From positions 3,953,721-4,017,720 of the forward strand of contig VZSR01000055.1 of NCBI GenBank assembly GCA_013398615.1: a stretch of 64,000 bases of DNA, written 5' to 3'. Origin of the DNA: Brachypodius melanocephalos. Taxonomy: Eukaryota > Chordata > Aves > Passeriformes > Pycnonotidae. Below the pieces are notes generated by a model. It did not search any database. It saw only the letters and a program-made list of their open reading frames with translations, and was not told the origin of the DNA. Below, in pieces: positions 38,553 through 50,434 of this stretch. The translations under genes were made by a program, and so were the position numbers. The number at the start of each line of letters is the position of its first letter. Position 1 is the first letter of the stretch.

Positions 38553-41276
38553 CTTTCAAGAAAAACAAGTGAGGTTTTAAATAAAATACTCGCCATGAAT
38601 AAAACAGACGTACACCAAGTCTTATCGGCAACTTTATGAAATCCAAATTCTTTGCATTTGGAATATAAATTTACTTTTAAAGAGGGAAATATCGATGACA
38701 AACTACAACTAGATTATATACAAAGAAAAACAGATCATGATTGAATGTTTAGCATGACAGTGACTACCTGAGTTTAAGTTTGATGTAATACTTTTTTTAA
38801 GTTTGACTCCTCCAAATAATTCTGACACTTCAATAAATTATTACTTTCCTGCATTCCTGTTTGCATACATAGGCCTGTGGTAATTAAGCTTTATCCCATT
38901 AACTTTTGTATACAGTGGGTAAAATACCCTCTCATTTTCTTCATAATAGAATTATAATGGCTTCACCATGTCTCATGAAAAAAGAAAATATTTTTTCACA
39001 TCAGGACCCCTTTTTTCTCTTTTGCTGAGTGGTTCTGTGCAGTCTGAGCTGCTGAACACTGTCTACCTGCAGGTCTGATAATGCTGATTTAGGGGGTCAC
39101 ATGGCAGGACCAACTGTTTCAGTCAAGAAAAAACAAAATATTTGCTTTTGGTCTTACAGCTCTTTTTTACTCACTGAGCAGCCTAAAAGTTACTATTTAG
39201 AGGGAAATATTTTGGTTTAAGGGATAGCAAAGGACTGTTGAGGCTCTGATGCCAGTGGAGAACAGCAGTGCTCTGGAGTACAGAAATGCAATTCCAAGAC
39301 CATTTTGAAAAAAATGCCTGTCCTCTGTGTGAACATTAACAGCATTATAAAATTAAATAAAAATTATTACAATCAGTATATCCATACTAGCAGTGGAGAT
39401 CTATGAGGAGCAGGTGAACACATCCACCTCATTTCAATGGTTTGTTTAAACTGCTGAAACACAGCAGGAACAGTCCCAAGTTCATTCACTGCTACACAGG
39501 TGATGATGAGGAAGTTAAGGGGCAGAAACTCCTGAAGCTGATGGACCCTCGTGGAAGGAATGCAAACCAGTGGATTCTCAGACTCTGTGGAAACCTTGAG
39601 ATTGAACATCAGTTTCTGGGACTCCCTTAAGGATGCCAGTCCCACTTTTAGGACCTGAACAAGTGGTCTGTAGGGTGCCACCTGTCCAGACCCCTAAACA
39701 CAAGTTCTTACACTCAAGTGCTTGCCAAGGGAACAGTCAAAGAAACAAGACTGTAACCTCACCCACTCCTCCTAAATATCCATGTGGCTCCAAAGTTTGA
39801 CTACAGAAACCAGTGATTAATCACCAGCAGAGGAATCTCCTCATTCTCTGCTCATGTTGGCTGCAGAACAATCAGAGATAAGACTAAATCAGACTGAGCT
39901 TTCACATCCCATTTCCTGAAACTGAGCCAACACCCCAGTCCTGTGTCTTGAGGTCTCTGTTGCTTTCGTATTCCTATCTGCAGTTGACAGCCATGCTTCC
40001 TGCTTGCTCCTGGTGGATAATCACCCAGCCAAGTGCAGAGGCAGGTGCTCATTGAACCCAGCCTCTCCACTCTGAATAGGCTCATCAGCTGCCCTGAGAC
40101 TTGACAGCTCATCAAATTGTTAATTCTAAACAGTGAAGCAGAGCACATCTGTAGGGTACCAGTCCCATTTTTCATGCTGAAATTTGCCTCCAGTCCTGGA
40201 GTAAATGGAGTATTTATTCAAGATTTTCTTGCTCTGTCTTCTGTGGAACATGCTCTTATCACTGCATTTAAGCAGCACTTCAGGATGAATTCCTATCTTA
40301 CATAATTGAAATGGTCCCATTGAGTAAGGCAGTAGAAAGCTAAGAGAATCGCTGATATTCTCAACATTGGAAAACAGGAGGAAGAAACACAGAAAGAAAC
40401 CCTTTTCCATACTTTTTTTTTTCATTCCCAAATTTAGTGATTTTTTTTCTAAAGGAAGTGTTTGTGTTCTTTCAGGATTTCACATATGGATGCCACACAA
40501 TCATTTTCTCTGGAAATATGTCTCTGTCTAAATACCTCCTCTCTCTTCTGAAAGATCCTACTGTTTGTCACCTTCTGTAGTAATTGCAGGAATATTTACT
40601 TAGCCTGTATGATTATCTAAGGCCACAACATGTTCCAAGGTTAACTGCTCTCAATACCTTCATCAGAAAGTTAGATTTAACTGGTTTCATTATTTAGCAG
40701 ACAGAGCATTAATTCACACAATGGCAGCAGTGCCATATTCAGCTGCTGGGGTACTGCAAATAAAACCTCTGGTTTGCACTGATAGAACTTCACTTTCTGT
40801 TCAAATTAGAGGTAATGCTACACCAACAAAACAGATGTGTAACTACAAATCTAAAATTGCAGCACCCTCTGTTGATATCTGAGTAGTGCACTCTCTAAAG
40901 TTTTGCAATTGACAGTTATGAGATTTTGTAAAATACACCGTGGGGATTATTTTTTTTTCCTGGTAATGTCAGAGCCTTGAGGGTGCAGCAGGTATACTGT
41001 ATTTTTAAATTACCACTCTGCAGGCAAGAGGTCCAGAAACTTATTTCTAAAATATCCAAACTCTTTCCTGGTGTCACATAATTTCTTATCTCCCCAAACT
41101 GTGTCTTCATGAAAAACAACACTTTCAAAAGAACTCTAAGACCAGCGCTGAACAAAGAGGATATTCCACTGTGTCTAACCCTAATTTTAGCTCTGAAAAT
41201 GTGGTTTGATGACTTAAATATTATTCTGAAATTCTTAATTTTAGATGGGACTATACAAGAATAGTGTTTTAATTAC
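38553..41276 (-). other. EPHA6: EPHA6 intron after the transmembrane exon (about 2.7 kb)
   Basis: Plain intronic sequence between the transmembrane exon and the 71-bp juxtamembrane exon, with a GTAATT donor. I see no repeat family, RNA gene or additional exon in it. Confidence 0.85.
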
Positions 41277-41385
41277 CTGCCAGTGATGAGGAAGAACAAA
41301 GTGAGGATGACCAGGAGAGTGAATCCACCAACAGCGGCAGTGGCAATTACAAGGATCTGTCCCTGCTCTGCAGCCATATCAGAAG
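41277..41385 (-). CDS. EPHA6: EPHA6 exon: membrane-proximal linker and transmembrane helix (109 bp)
   Basis: The single base left by the FN3 exon joins this exon to give TSDMAAEQGQ, a short extracellular linker. A hydrophobic helix of about 25 residues follows, running from ILVIATAAVGG through TLLVILTLFFLI and ending TGR. This is the single-pass membrane anchor of the receptor; the following arginine marks the cytoplasmic side. The acceptor is cttctctttcag and the donor is CAG followed by GTAATT. The exon holds 36 codons plus two bases once the borrowed base is counted. An Ala-Gly-Gly small-residue stretch in the helix is the kind of surface Eph receptors use for helix-helix packing (inference). 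The sequence seems fully conserved with mammalian EPHA6. Confidence 0.97.
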
Positions 41386-44300
41386 CTGAAAGAGAAGCAC
41401 AGAGAAAAGAGGTTAAGGTGTCATCCATACTTTGCAGTATGGCTGAAATAATTTCAGTGGTCAAATGTTGCAATTTGTTTTTAATGGTTTCCCCAGTGCT
41501 GAACAAGGGCATTGGATGCAAACGTGTCTGTGAAGTGAGAAACCATAACCCATGTCTCAGCTAGGATGGAGGGGAGAAGATGTTTGCAGATTTATAAAAT
41601 GAGGATTTGTCACTATCAGACACTTGCCATTTACTAAAGTTTGAATATGAGAGGATTTTGGACACAAAACTGTGTTTTCCTCCTTAGCTTTATCTTAATC
41701 CTGCACCTCATTCAGAAGTTCTCTCCATCCCCCTGTCCCAGTGAAGTCAGCAGCAGTGCTGGGTATGTGAAGATACTAAAGTGGGTTCAGGAGGAAGCAA
41801 AGCAAAAACCCTACACCCAATGTGTATCTTCACACATTCTTCAGCATGTCTGGTGTTCAGTGTCGTTGTCACAAAATACATACAGCTTATCATAACATGC
41901 TTTGCTGATCTGCAACTCTGTAGTTGACAACAAAGAAAAATTCTTATGCCTCTTGTTTTTCTCTCTGCTTTTTGTAGGATGTTGAGTTAAAAAAGATAGC
42001 CTGAAATTTTTCAGTTGCTGGACACTTCCTAATTTTGTTAATTTATTGTGTATAATATTAAATGTTTACATTGAGAATTTACCTACTTAGAGTCCAGGTG
42101 GTCCTCACTGTCCAAGTACTACATGAGCAGAAAAAGAATTAGGCTCATTTTTGTTCTGTCTCCTGTCTCGTGACTCCAAAGTTTTATTTATTAAGCTCTG
42201 GTACACCTGAACATTTACACCACATGACATTTACCCAATTCTTACCATTTCCATGGGAAATTTTGAAAGAAGAATAAATAATTCTATTCAATGACTTCTG
42301 AAAACAGGAGTAAATACAGAAAAAGGCATTATTTTTACATTAGAGAAGTAACCTTGATTTGGTAAACCTGCAAACTGTTCAATAAGCAATATCCACAGCT
42401 TTCCTTAGGCATCAGATGATTAAAACTTAGGGAAATCACCTAGGCTGCTGTTTAGAAAGCTCAGCAGGTGATATTCTCTCACTTTGCAGCTGAAGAAGCT
42501 CAATGCAACGCACACATTGCTATCCAGAGCAAAGGTATTAAAATATCCCAAGCCTCATTAAATGCTGTTTCCTAGAAAAGCATTTGGCTTCTGAACAATA
42601 TTTGTGTGTGGCTTAAAAACTTGTGGTGTAAACTGGCTTTGTAAGAGCAGCAAAGCAAATAAAAACAATAGCAGCTTATGTCAAATTTCCAGCAAAACCA
42701 ACTTTTTAGATTTCTGCCATTAGGTTTCTATCCAGATAATTTGATGGAAGCATGCACAGGCAGTAAATTACAAGGCATTCAGTACCTGTGCTCAGACAAG
42801 TTAAATATACACATCTTCCAATAAAGGATGGAGCAAATATTGACTGTACAGTTAAATGATATCTAGTGATGTTATGGGAGTGGATTCCAGCTCTGTGTTA
42901 CCTCCCACAGGCTCAGATTTAGTTGGAAAAATGCAACATAACAAATATCATGCCACACAAGTAACAATGCAAATGCTGAATACCATTTTCTGACTGGTGG
43001 GAGTTGTGCTAAATGTGGCAAAGATTATTAAAGTCAGGAGAGGTTTGAAGTTGTACACAGAGAAGATTTCAGAGAAGTCTTTCTTGCTTGTCACTGCAGT
43101 GGAAAGGAGAGGACAAACTGCAGCTCTCCTTTTGTTTTTAAAAAGAAAAAAATACGTGCAAAAATAGTGAATTTGGCAGGAGGAAAGCAAATCACAAGCT
43201 CAGATGAATTAGCTGTGATTTTCTTCAAGAGACATTCACTGTGAAGGCCAACTACCCAGGAAATTCTTGATGCAAATGTAAGGACTGACTCCATGGTCCA
43301 AAGAAGCACCTGCAGTCACATCAATGAAGGGGAGAAATTCAAAACCGACTTCAGTTCTTTCTGCTTGTAAGCAATAAGATTTTTAGCTGAGACTCTACCT
43401 ACTTGAAAAGTGATAATTCTGTTTCTCTTGTTTGTATTTTAGAGGCCAGAGTTGAACACATTAAGATTATTTTTCATGTAGTTAAATCACTACAAGGAGC
43501 CTTCAAGCCTGAAAATTCCAGATGACCGTAATTTACCTGTCAGATAAAAATGCCAAATGACAGACAAGAATAATTGGAAAATGTGGATTTTTTATAAACT
43601 GGCAGAGAGGCAGGTAAGGCAAAATGACAGAAATTCTTATTTTTGCTTGAAGTGATCCCTCAATAAAATCAATAAAGGCACAGTGCAGTGAACAACACAT
43701 ATTTAAGCACATGAGTATCTACATACGCAGACTTATCACATGCAGGCAAAAGATTCCACAAGAAACTATTTAAGCAGCGAGAAGACGGTAATCAGGGACT
43801 CTCAATTCCTAGAATCTTTACAGTATTTTGCCATTCTAGATTAAATTCTATGTGTCTCTCAACCTCTCTGCTCTTTTCTCATTTTTCCAGTTTTCTCTTA
43901 AGGTAAAGTTCAAGTTGAAAATACTAAGCGCTTTAATTGTTTCTGTTGTGCATGTTCTTGAATATTTTTTGTCCCTCCCTGGTTTTCCTTCCATATTTTC
44001 CCCGTGTATATTTTGGTCTATGACTCTGTGTTTTTTCTCAGAGCTTCTTGACTATGCAAGATAGGCAAACAGTTTAAAAACAACTGTGGCAGGTTGCAAA
44101 GTCAAGCAAGTTCCTGCTACCTCATTTCATCCCTCTGTGTGTACATATCAGAGTGCTGCATTTAATCACAGAAGTACACAGCATTTTTCTCCAGCATCTC
44201 ATTTGTTGGACAACATGGCCAGCATTCCTATAGCTAAAATCAATATTTTGATGTCTCTACACTGTCCAGGGCACCTCAACTTTATCAATAAACCATGAGC

Positions 44301-44441
44301 AAGGCTAAGGGAGCTTAGCACCCTCTGACTGAGCTGACTGCTTAGTCTGGTACTATGTCTCATTCTCTCTGTCTGCTCAATAAGCTCATTTGGACACTTA
44401 AAGAAAACAATTCAAAAAAATGAGTAGCTAAGACAAGGAAA

Positions 44442-44461
44442 ACTTATAACTTATAACTTAT
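44442..44461. repeat. Three-unit 7-bp tandem repeat
   Basis: ACTTATA is repeated about 2.9 times without a mismatch. It is a small tandem repeat with no evident role. Confidence 0.9.
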
Positions 44462-47210
44462 CCAAGATGTTTCAGTAGTATGCTAGAAGGTTTGGGTGGC
44501 AAAACTCTTCAAGCGCCTTTTACCTACAACTGATGTGATTATAAAAGTGATTTTAAAACTGCAGCATGGATTATATATGCACCCAGGAACTCATTATCCA
44601 GATAAACTCCTCACTACCATTGCTCTTCATGCTTAACTCATTTTATATGCCTGAAATGATGCTTGCAGTTTCTAATTGCATCATTCCAGCTTCCTTGCCT
44701 AACACCATGCCCAGAAATCCCTTCTGCATCCAGCCTGGTGTCAGTTCTGCTCCTAATATCCCCTTTTTTCATCCATGCCCTGTCTCATCTTCTCTCTAGG
44801 TTCTTCATCCAAATGCATGGAGGAAGAGCTGCACTTTCCCTCCCCTCTGGGCTGAAGGGAAACATCCTGAGGCTTCCTCATTTCTTCACTGGGCACACTG
44901 AAACAAATGGTGCAGATGTTTTAGTCACAGTGCAGGAGGTTGAAAACCAGAGAGAACCTTTCAGCTCTGCCCTTTCTTCGAGCAAATTTCTCTAAAACAT
45001 TTTACAACTTTGTGTGTTTGGTATAGAAGAGCTGGAAGCCCTAATGACAGCTCACTTCTGCCTCTCAGCTACATCCCTTGGTTACTTCAGTTTGACATCT
45101 ATCAGGCAGCAGACCCTCCAGCAGACTGAAAGATAAAAACGTGACAGAACGACAGCCAGACTGATAACACTGAGCAGCTGTAAGACAGATAAGTGTGGAC
45201 AGTGAGCACTGGAGCTCTAACAGACAGGAACAGGCTGTCAGGGGGATTTACAAGGCACTGTAAACAACAGTGCTTAAGGATAACAGGTAAGAAAAACACA
45301 AAGTGTCATTAGGGCAACCTTTACATTTTCACAAATGAAAATGTAGTTCCTGTGCAGCTCCTGTGATACAGTGAGCTGATGGGCTCCAGTCAAAGGGGAA
45401 ATGAGAAGGCAAAGGAAAGGTGATCTTAAAAGGGACTGTCACTAGCATAAGAATGTAAAACTTCTTGGTGCCTATTCACCTGAAAAGCTTTCTTCCAAGT
45501 GTTTTCACTTTCCTGGCCAGTGGATAGGTGGAGAGCCTGCACAGGCAGTTTGAGATCTGAACAAGGATGCTGCTCTTGTGTAAGAAATGCAGAGGAAAAG
45601 TGAAGTCTCTGGGTTTTCTGGCCACACACAGTAGTGCAATCAGATAGACCAAAGTCAAATGGCTCAAAGTATTAAAGACAACAGAGAAATACTTAAAGAT
45701 TAAAATGAGACATTCTTTGGTAGCCAGTGCTGACTAATACTGAATGAACAGTAGGGCGAGGCAGAGGTGGGGAGAGACCCAACAAGAAGTTTCTAAATAT
45801 GAAATATGTGTCATCTGGTTTGTTTTGTTTCAACAAGGAATTCAATTTGCTATTGTCAAAACATAAAACATTGTAAAAAACCCCAAAAAATCTCCATTTT
45901 GCATTGGTAATACAATTATTTTCTAAAAATCCTTGGGATGGCTTCTCTGGCATGGTATGAACCAGGGCATGTCCTTAAACCAGCAGTGGACCTGAACTGG
46001 AATCAATTATTCAGGATCCTTTTCTTGAGCTTTGGAGTTCTGAAAAGAATGGAGTCACATTTGGTGGCAAATCCAAAATAGCCTGATTTGAGGATAAAAA
46101 GTTAAAGGTAGATATTCTAGATGTGGGAAAGAGGGAGAAGAATGAAAATTCAGCAGAATTTTCTAGCAATACACAAAAAATCACCATCTGGGACTAAAGA
46201 AATTAAAGTTATTGATCCATCAAGCCTGGAGTTTCAGCCAATTAGTCTTCGACTATCAAACATCTAATCAGGTATTTCATTAGCATTTCTAAAATGTTTA
46301 GGTTTTTATTGTTAATAATTTAAAGTACACACATTGCTTTTGGATTAAATATCATCACGTGCTCACAATTATCACTCTGTTCAGCCCAAGCACAAGTCCA
46401 CACTGCATAAATGTGAAATTGTCTCTTAGGCCCCTTCCAGAACAAGCCAACCATTCCACTTTCAGATTATTTTTCCCTAATGATGGGAAGGCTGACAAGG
46501 AAAATACCCTTGGTTTTAGAACAAGCCCTGCTTTGGCATGAAAACTGCCTAAAAGCTGTAAGTTGTTCATTATTTTACAAATTCCTGTGGGCAGAAAGAC
46601 CTCTGAAGTAACGTAAAGAAACCATTTCTCTAGGGAAAAAAATAAAGGAAAAAAAAGTTTCAATGATTAATTAAAAAAACCAAAAAAACAACCAAAACCA
46701 TCCAATCCAAACAGGTATTCCAAAAACAGCTGCTTAGAAGAGAGAGGGAAAAAAAAAAAAGGAGAGGGTAACAGAGATTAAAGCATCTCCGCCCTAGGAC
46801 AAATGGTTTTTTTATTGTCAGAACACATTTTATTCTCTGTTAGAAAGGACCAGAGTGTTTTTTGTGGTGACTCAGATAGCTGGTAATTGTGACAGATAAA
46901 AGCAGGAACTGCAAGTGAGGTTTCTGCTCCAATTTGAAGCCCCAGCAGTGGCAGCTGTGTGTGTGTTGGAGTGTATGAAAACCTGCCAGCTTTGCTACGA
47001 GTGTTTTGCCTGTAAGGTGCTGAAACAGAGGCTGAATAAAATGGCAACAAGGAACACAGTCACAAGTGGTGGTTGCTGTGCTTTGGAAAGGTTTCACATT
47101 TCCCAGGTGCAGCCTCTGAGCTTTAAAAGGGGGAGAAAAGCCTGTCAGCATTCATTCGTCCAACTCTGCTTCCTTGAGGAGAATTTTTCTGACTATCCTG
47201 GGTAACTCCA

Positions 47211-47268
47211 TTTCTTATCACAGAGAAAACACAAATTTCTTTCTTATCACAAAGAAAATACAAATTTC
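47211..47268. repeat. 29-bp tandem duplication
   Basis: Two head-to-tail copies of a 29-bp unit (47211-47239 and 47240-47268), each starting TTTCTTATCACA and ending CAAATTTC, with two transitions between them. This is a small local duplication within the intron, recent enough to be nearly identical. Confidence 0.93.
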
Positions 47269-49522
47269 ACTCTTTTGGATGCTCCACTTGTTTGCCTTTG
47301 CGGTGGGGAGAAGAGTTCAACAACAGAACTCCCCAACTGTGACTGCCTCAGTCCGTGGGTCAGTAAAGTGAGGATGCTTCCCAAAAAACACATCAGCATT
47401 AATAACTAACTTCTTCCACTACTACTGCAGATGTGGTCTTCTCTCTCCCTCATGCACCACTTTTAGCAATCCCACCAAAATATTTTAGTGTTCCTGGCAA
47501 TGATGTATCTATTTTATCCTTAATAAGCGGAGTGACACAGGTAGTGTTTCACCCAGTACATCAGAGAAGGCAGGACAGGATGTTTTAGGACATTGAAACA
47601 CACATCTTACAGCTGATGAATGATTAATTTTCTATAATTAGTCTATTAAAGAAAAACCCTAATTTCTGATTGCTTGCTTTGCTGCTATCTATGAACAAAT
47701 TCTGTCAGCATTCAAGCAGGGTAAATGGAATAACCTTGGCTGTTTACCTGCAAATGGTCAGGGATTTCTCCACTGTAACATGTTCAATTGGCAGAGAGCT
47801 GAAGAATGTTACAAGCTAAGGCAAATTAAGGAGGATTTTTATCAAACACACGACTTACAACATTTTTTTTTGTTATTTTCATTTTTTTCCACTTTTTTGT
47901 GGATAAATTTTCAGTTCACAACACAGAATTTTAAAACACTCTAGTCTTCCCAGCCTTCTCATGAAGATGCTACTTTTGAATTAATTAAAATCTAGTTGAA
48001 AGTCCACAAAAAGTAATTGAAAAAGTGGGAATTTTAACCAAGTAACTTGTTTCTGGAGAGCAGGGATGGAGGGAGCTGCAGTACTCTGCCTTGGCCTAAT
48101 ATTAATTGCTATCTTTCAGAAAAATTGAGAAAAATGTATATTAAAAAAAATCAGAAAATTTTCAGCTGAGCTGCATACTGCCAGCATAATAGATGATGAA
48201 GAGAGATTTCTACACAGCTGGACTAGGACTGGTTTGTAAGACAGATGCGGGTCAGCAAGGGCAAATTAATGTTTATGGGTACTGACAGAACCAAGCAGCC
48301 CAAATCTCAACACAACTCTCCCAAATCTCTCTATGTAAATGCTAGTCAGTATCTTGAAATACTGAAAAAACCATTGCTGTATTCTGTTTATTTGGCTATG
48401 TGAAACCATGTACTAGTTTAGGCAGCAAGTGCTTAGATATTAGAAGTAAAAGAAATCAGAATTATTGGCAGATAAACTGTGTTAGGTCTGTTTATGGCAT
48501 CATAAACAGACTTATTTTTCCAGTTTATTTCAGTATCACGTTCAGCTTTGATGTTATACTTCAAAAAGGATGTTAAAATGAAGCTCACCATGCAGCCCAA
48601 GGGCCAGCTGCATCAGTGCACTGAGAAGGAGGGATGGGGAGAGGATGGAGTAAGGGGAATGTCACTCCCAGGAGATTCCCTCAATACCGATGAGGGAAAT
48701 GTCACTGGAGCCACAGTTCTCCTGATTCAGATGGGCAAGTGACATTTTCACAACGTGAAACCTCACAGAGGTTTTAGATACTATTTTTTTTCACATGAAT
48801 TAAACCTCATATTTATTGCCCCAGAAGCTACAGATAAGATCTACTGAAATTCTTGAAAGCACCCAAGTGCTCAACTCCTATTCAAACCAATTGCCTTAAG
48901 TACCCAGAAAATTTTAAAAAGTCCAATTAGGCATTAAGCACTTGGAAATCTATCCCTGATTGATTTTTGAAATAGAAGTTAGGAAGCAATAAAAATGGAA
49001 CACAAATCCCTGGGTGCTCTTGGAAGCACTTGCATAGTTTTGAGTCTGTGCATTAGCTTAAACAACTTGATTTCTAAAACGCTAATGAAAAACATGGTAT
49101 ACATAACTGGCTAATTAAAGTAATTTAATTAATGAGTGTTTTAGTGTTGCATCTGCTACGCTAATTTTCTCTCAAGTACACCAAAATACCTTTTTCTATG
49201 TTTCTTTGAACATGGAGGGCAACACGTGACAAATATAAAATCGTTCAGAGCGTGGACATCACACATGAAGCCTTTTTGCATATTTCGTAGGAATAGGAAG
49301 GCTTCTTGCTTCTCAGTGCCAAATTTACTAGGTTTACGAGTTGATGGAGATGCATATAAAAGTTTTCAGTTTTTGTTTGTGGAGTCTGGGTGCACTGACA
49401 ACTACAGAGTGAAGAGTCCATCATCGGGAGCTTACCTGAAACTGCTGGACTTAGGGAAAGCCTGGCTAAGGCTCTTTCTAGATGTCAAGAGGAAGGACTT
49501 GTACAGGGAAAGAAAGGACCAG

Positions 49523-49560
49523 AGAATCCTAGAGCATCTTAGCTTGGGAGGGACCCATAT
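49523..49560 (-). mobile_element. Possible old CR1 3'-end fragment
   Basis: AGAATCCTAGAGCATCTTAG followed by CTTGGGAGGGACCCAT resembles the avian CR1 3' end in reverse complement (AGAATCATAGAAT, then TTGGAAGGGACC) but with several mismatches. It is too short and diverged to be certain. Confidence 0.35.
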
Positions 49561-49793
49561 GGAAATTTTATGGAAGAGAACATTCCTCCAGCTGCAGCAT
49601 TGGGCTAACAAAGTGTGTTGTAAATCCAGAACTGTGAGTCTGAGGCTTGTTTTTCATCACATAGCACTAGTCATTTTGTGATAAACAAATAGTATGGGTT
49701 CAGCCATTCAAACACCCGATATCTCACTGGTTTAGAATTAGATGCTACTTCTATTGTATTTGGGTTTTTTTTTTTTCCTTCAGTGAAACTTAC

Positions 49794-49956
49794 TTTCATC
49801 TCCAGTTTCAAATTCAAACTTCTGGCTATAGCCGCTGTATCCTGCTGCCGTTCTGACTCTGATATGAAATATGTACTTGGTGGCTGGCTTGAGACCTGTG
49901 ATGATAACACTTGGAGCCTTGGACCTTGTGGAGGAATAGCTGAGCTGCTCATGCTC
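49794..49956 (-). CDS. EPHA6: EPHA6 exon: second half of FN3 domain 2 (163 bp)
   Basis: This is the most 5' EPHA6 exon in the window. It begins in phase 0 with EHEQLSYSSTRSK after a ctctcag acceptor. It continues through ITGLKPATKYIFHIRVRTAA and ends in FEFETGDE plus one base, before a consensus GTAAGT donor. GLKPATKY followed by a paired-strand IRVRT stretch is the typical C-terminal half of an Eph fibronectin type III domain, which lies outside the cell next to the membrane. The 163-bp length is the classic Eph exon 7 size. The preceding exon, which should end in a YYEK-like sequence in phase 0, was looked for up to position 64000 and not seen. From memory, the product is almost identical to human EPHA6, with a few substitutions such as Ile for Val in KYIF. 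Confidence 0.97.
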
Positions 49957-50386
49957 CTGAGAGACAAAAGAGGGAAGAAATTATATCAAGTTGAGTTGAA
50001 CAGTCTTTGCAAAAATGATATAACAGAACTGAAGCTCCATATTCTTCTCATGAATGTAAAATGTGTTTATAAAAGGAGGTGCAAGTATGGATTTCTGTAC
50101 TTTCGATCTGTGCCATAGTCAGAATGTATGATATGGCCTTGACTTTTAGATTTCAGGGTTTTTTTGTCTTTAACCTTGCATACAGACATGTTTTTGTGAC
50201 TCGGGTTAGCAACCAACCCAACCGTAGCCAAACCAACATGAATTAGTACGAGACTACATTCACAGAAGAATGGCAACTAGAATGGAAGCTCATTATTTTT
50301 TCGCACAATGGACAAACTAGGAGGTCAGGAAACACTACCAAGCTGCAAAATAAAGATGTGGGAGTATTCAAATACCCGCTACTCAC

Positions 50387-50434
50387 TTCTACCCGCAGGT
50401 AGTGCCAAAATGCCGGCGCTATCCGTGGGTAGAC
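50387..50434 (-). repeat. CpG-rich hairpin, hAT-end-like, with exon-like borders
   Basis: Two 18-bp arms (50389-50406, CTACCCGCAGGTAGTGCC, and 50415-50432) can pair with four mismatches, all transitions, around an 8-nt spacer. The motif TACCCGC recurs just outside at 50373-50379, and CpG is much denser than in the surrounding intron. Phrases such as TATTCAAATACCCGCTACTC resemble terminal regions of hAT-type DNA transposons as I remember them. On the EPHA6 strand the 48 bp also look like a small exon: upstream pyrimidine tract and acccacag acceptor, a perfect GTGAGT donor, 16 codons with no stop, and the phase needed to insert before the FN3 exon. Confidence 0.4.

Larger units (their letters stand above)
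41386..49793 (-). other. EPHA6: EPHA6 intron between FN3 and transmembrane exons (about 8.4 kb)
   Basis: Intronic sequence with a three-unit 7-bp repeat (44442-44461), a 29-bp tandem duplication (47211-47268), a doubtful CR1-like fragment (49523-49560) and an AT-rich cluster of homeodomain-type cores (about 49111-49138). An open frame of 151 codons at 49226-49681 on the plus strand overlaps the CR1-like fragment and has no protein resemblance I can name. Confidence 0.85.

Noticed and set aside
49226..49681. 151-codon open frame, plus strand, the longest in the window.
   Set aside because: No resemblance to a known protein. It overlaps a CR1-like fragment, has no splice or promoter context, and its length is unsurprising in 64 kb of vertebrate DNA.
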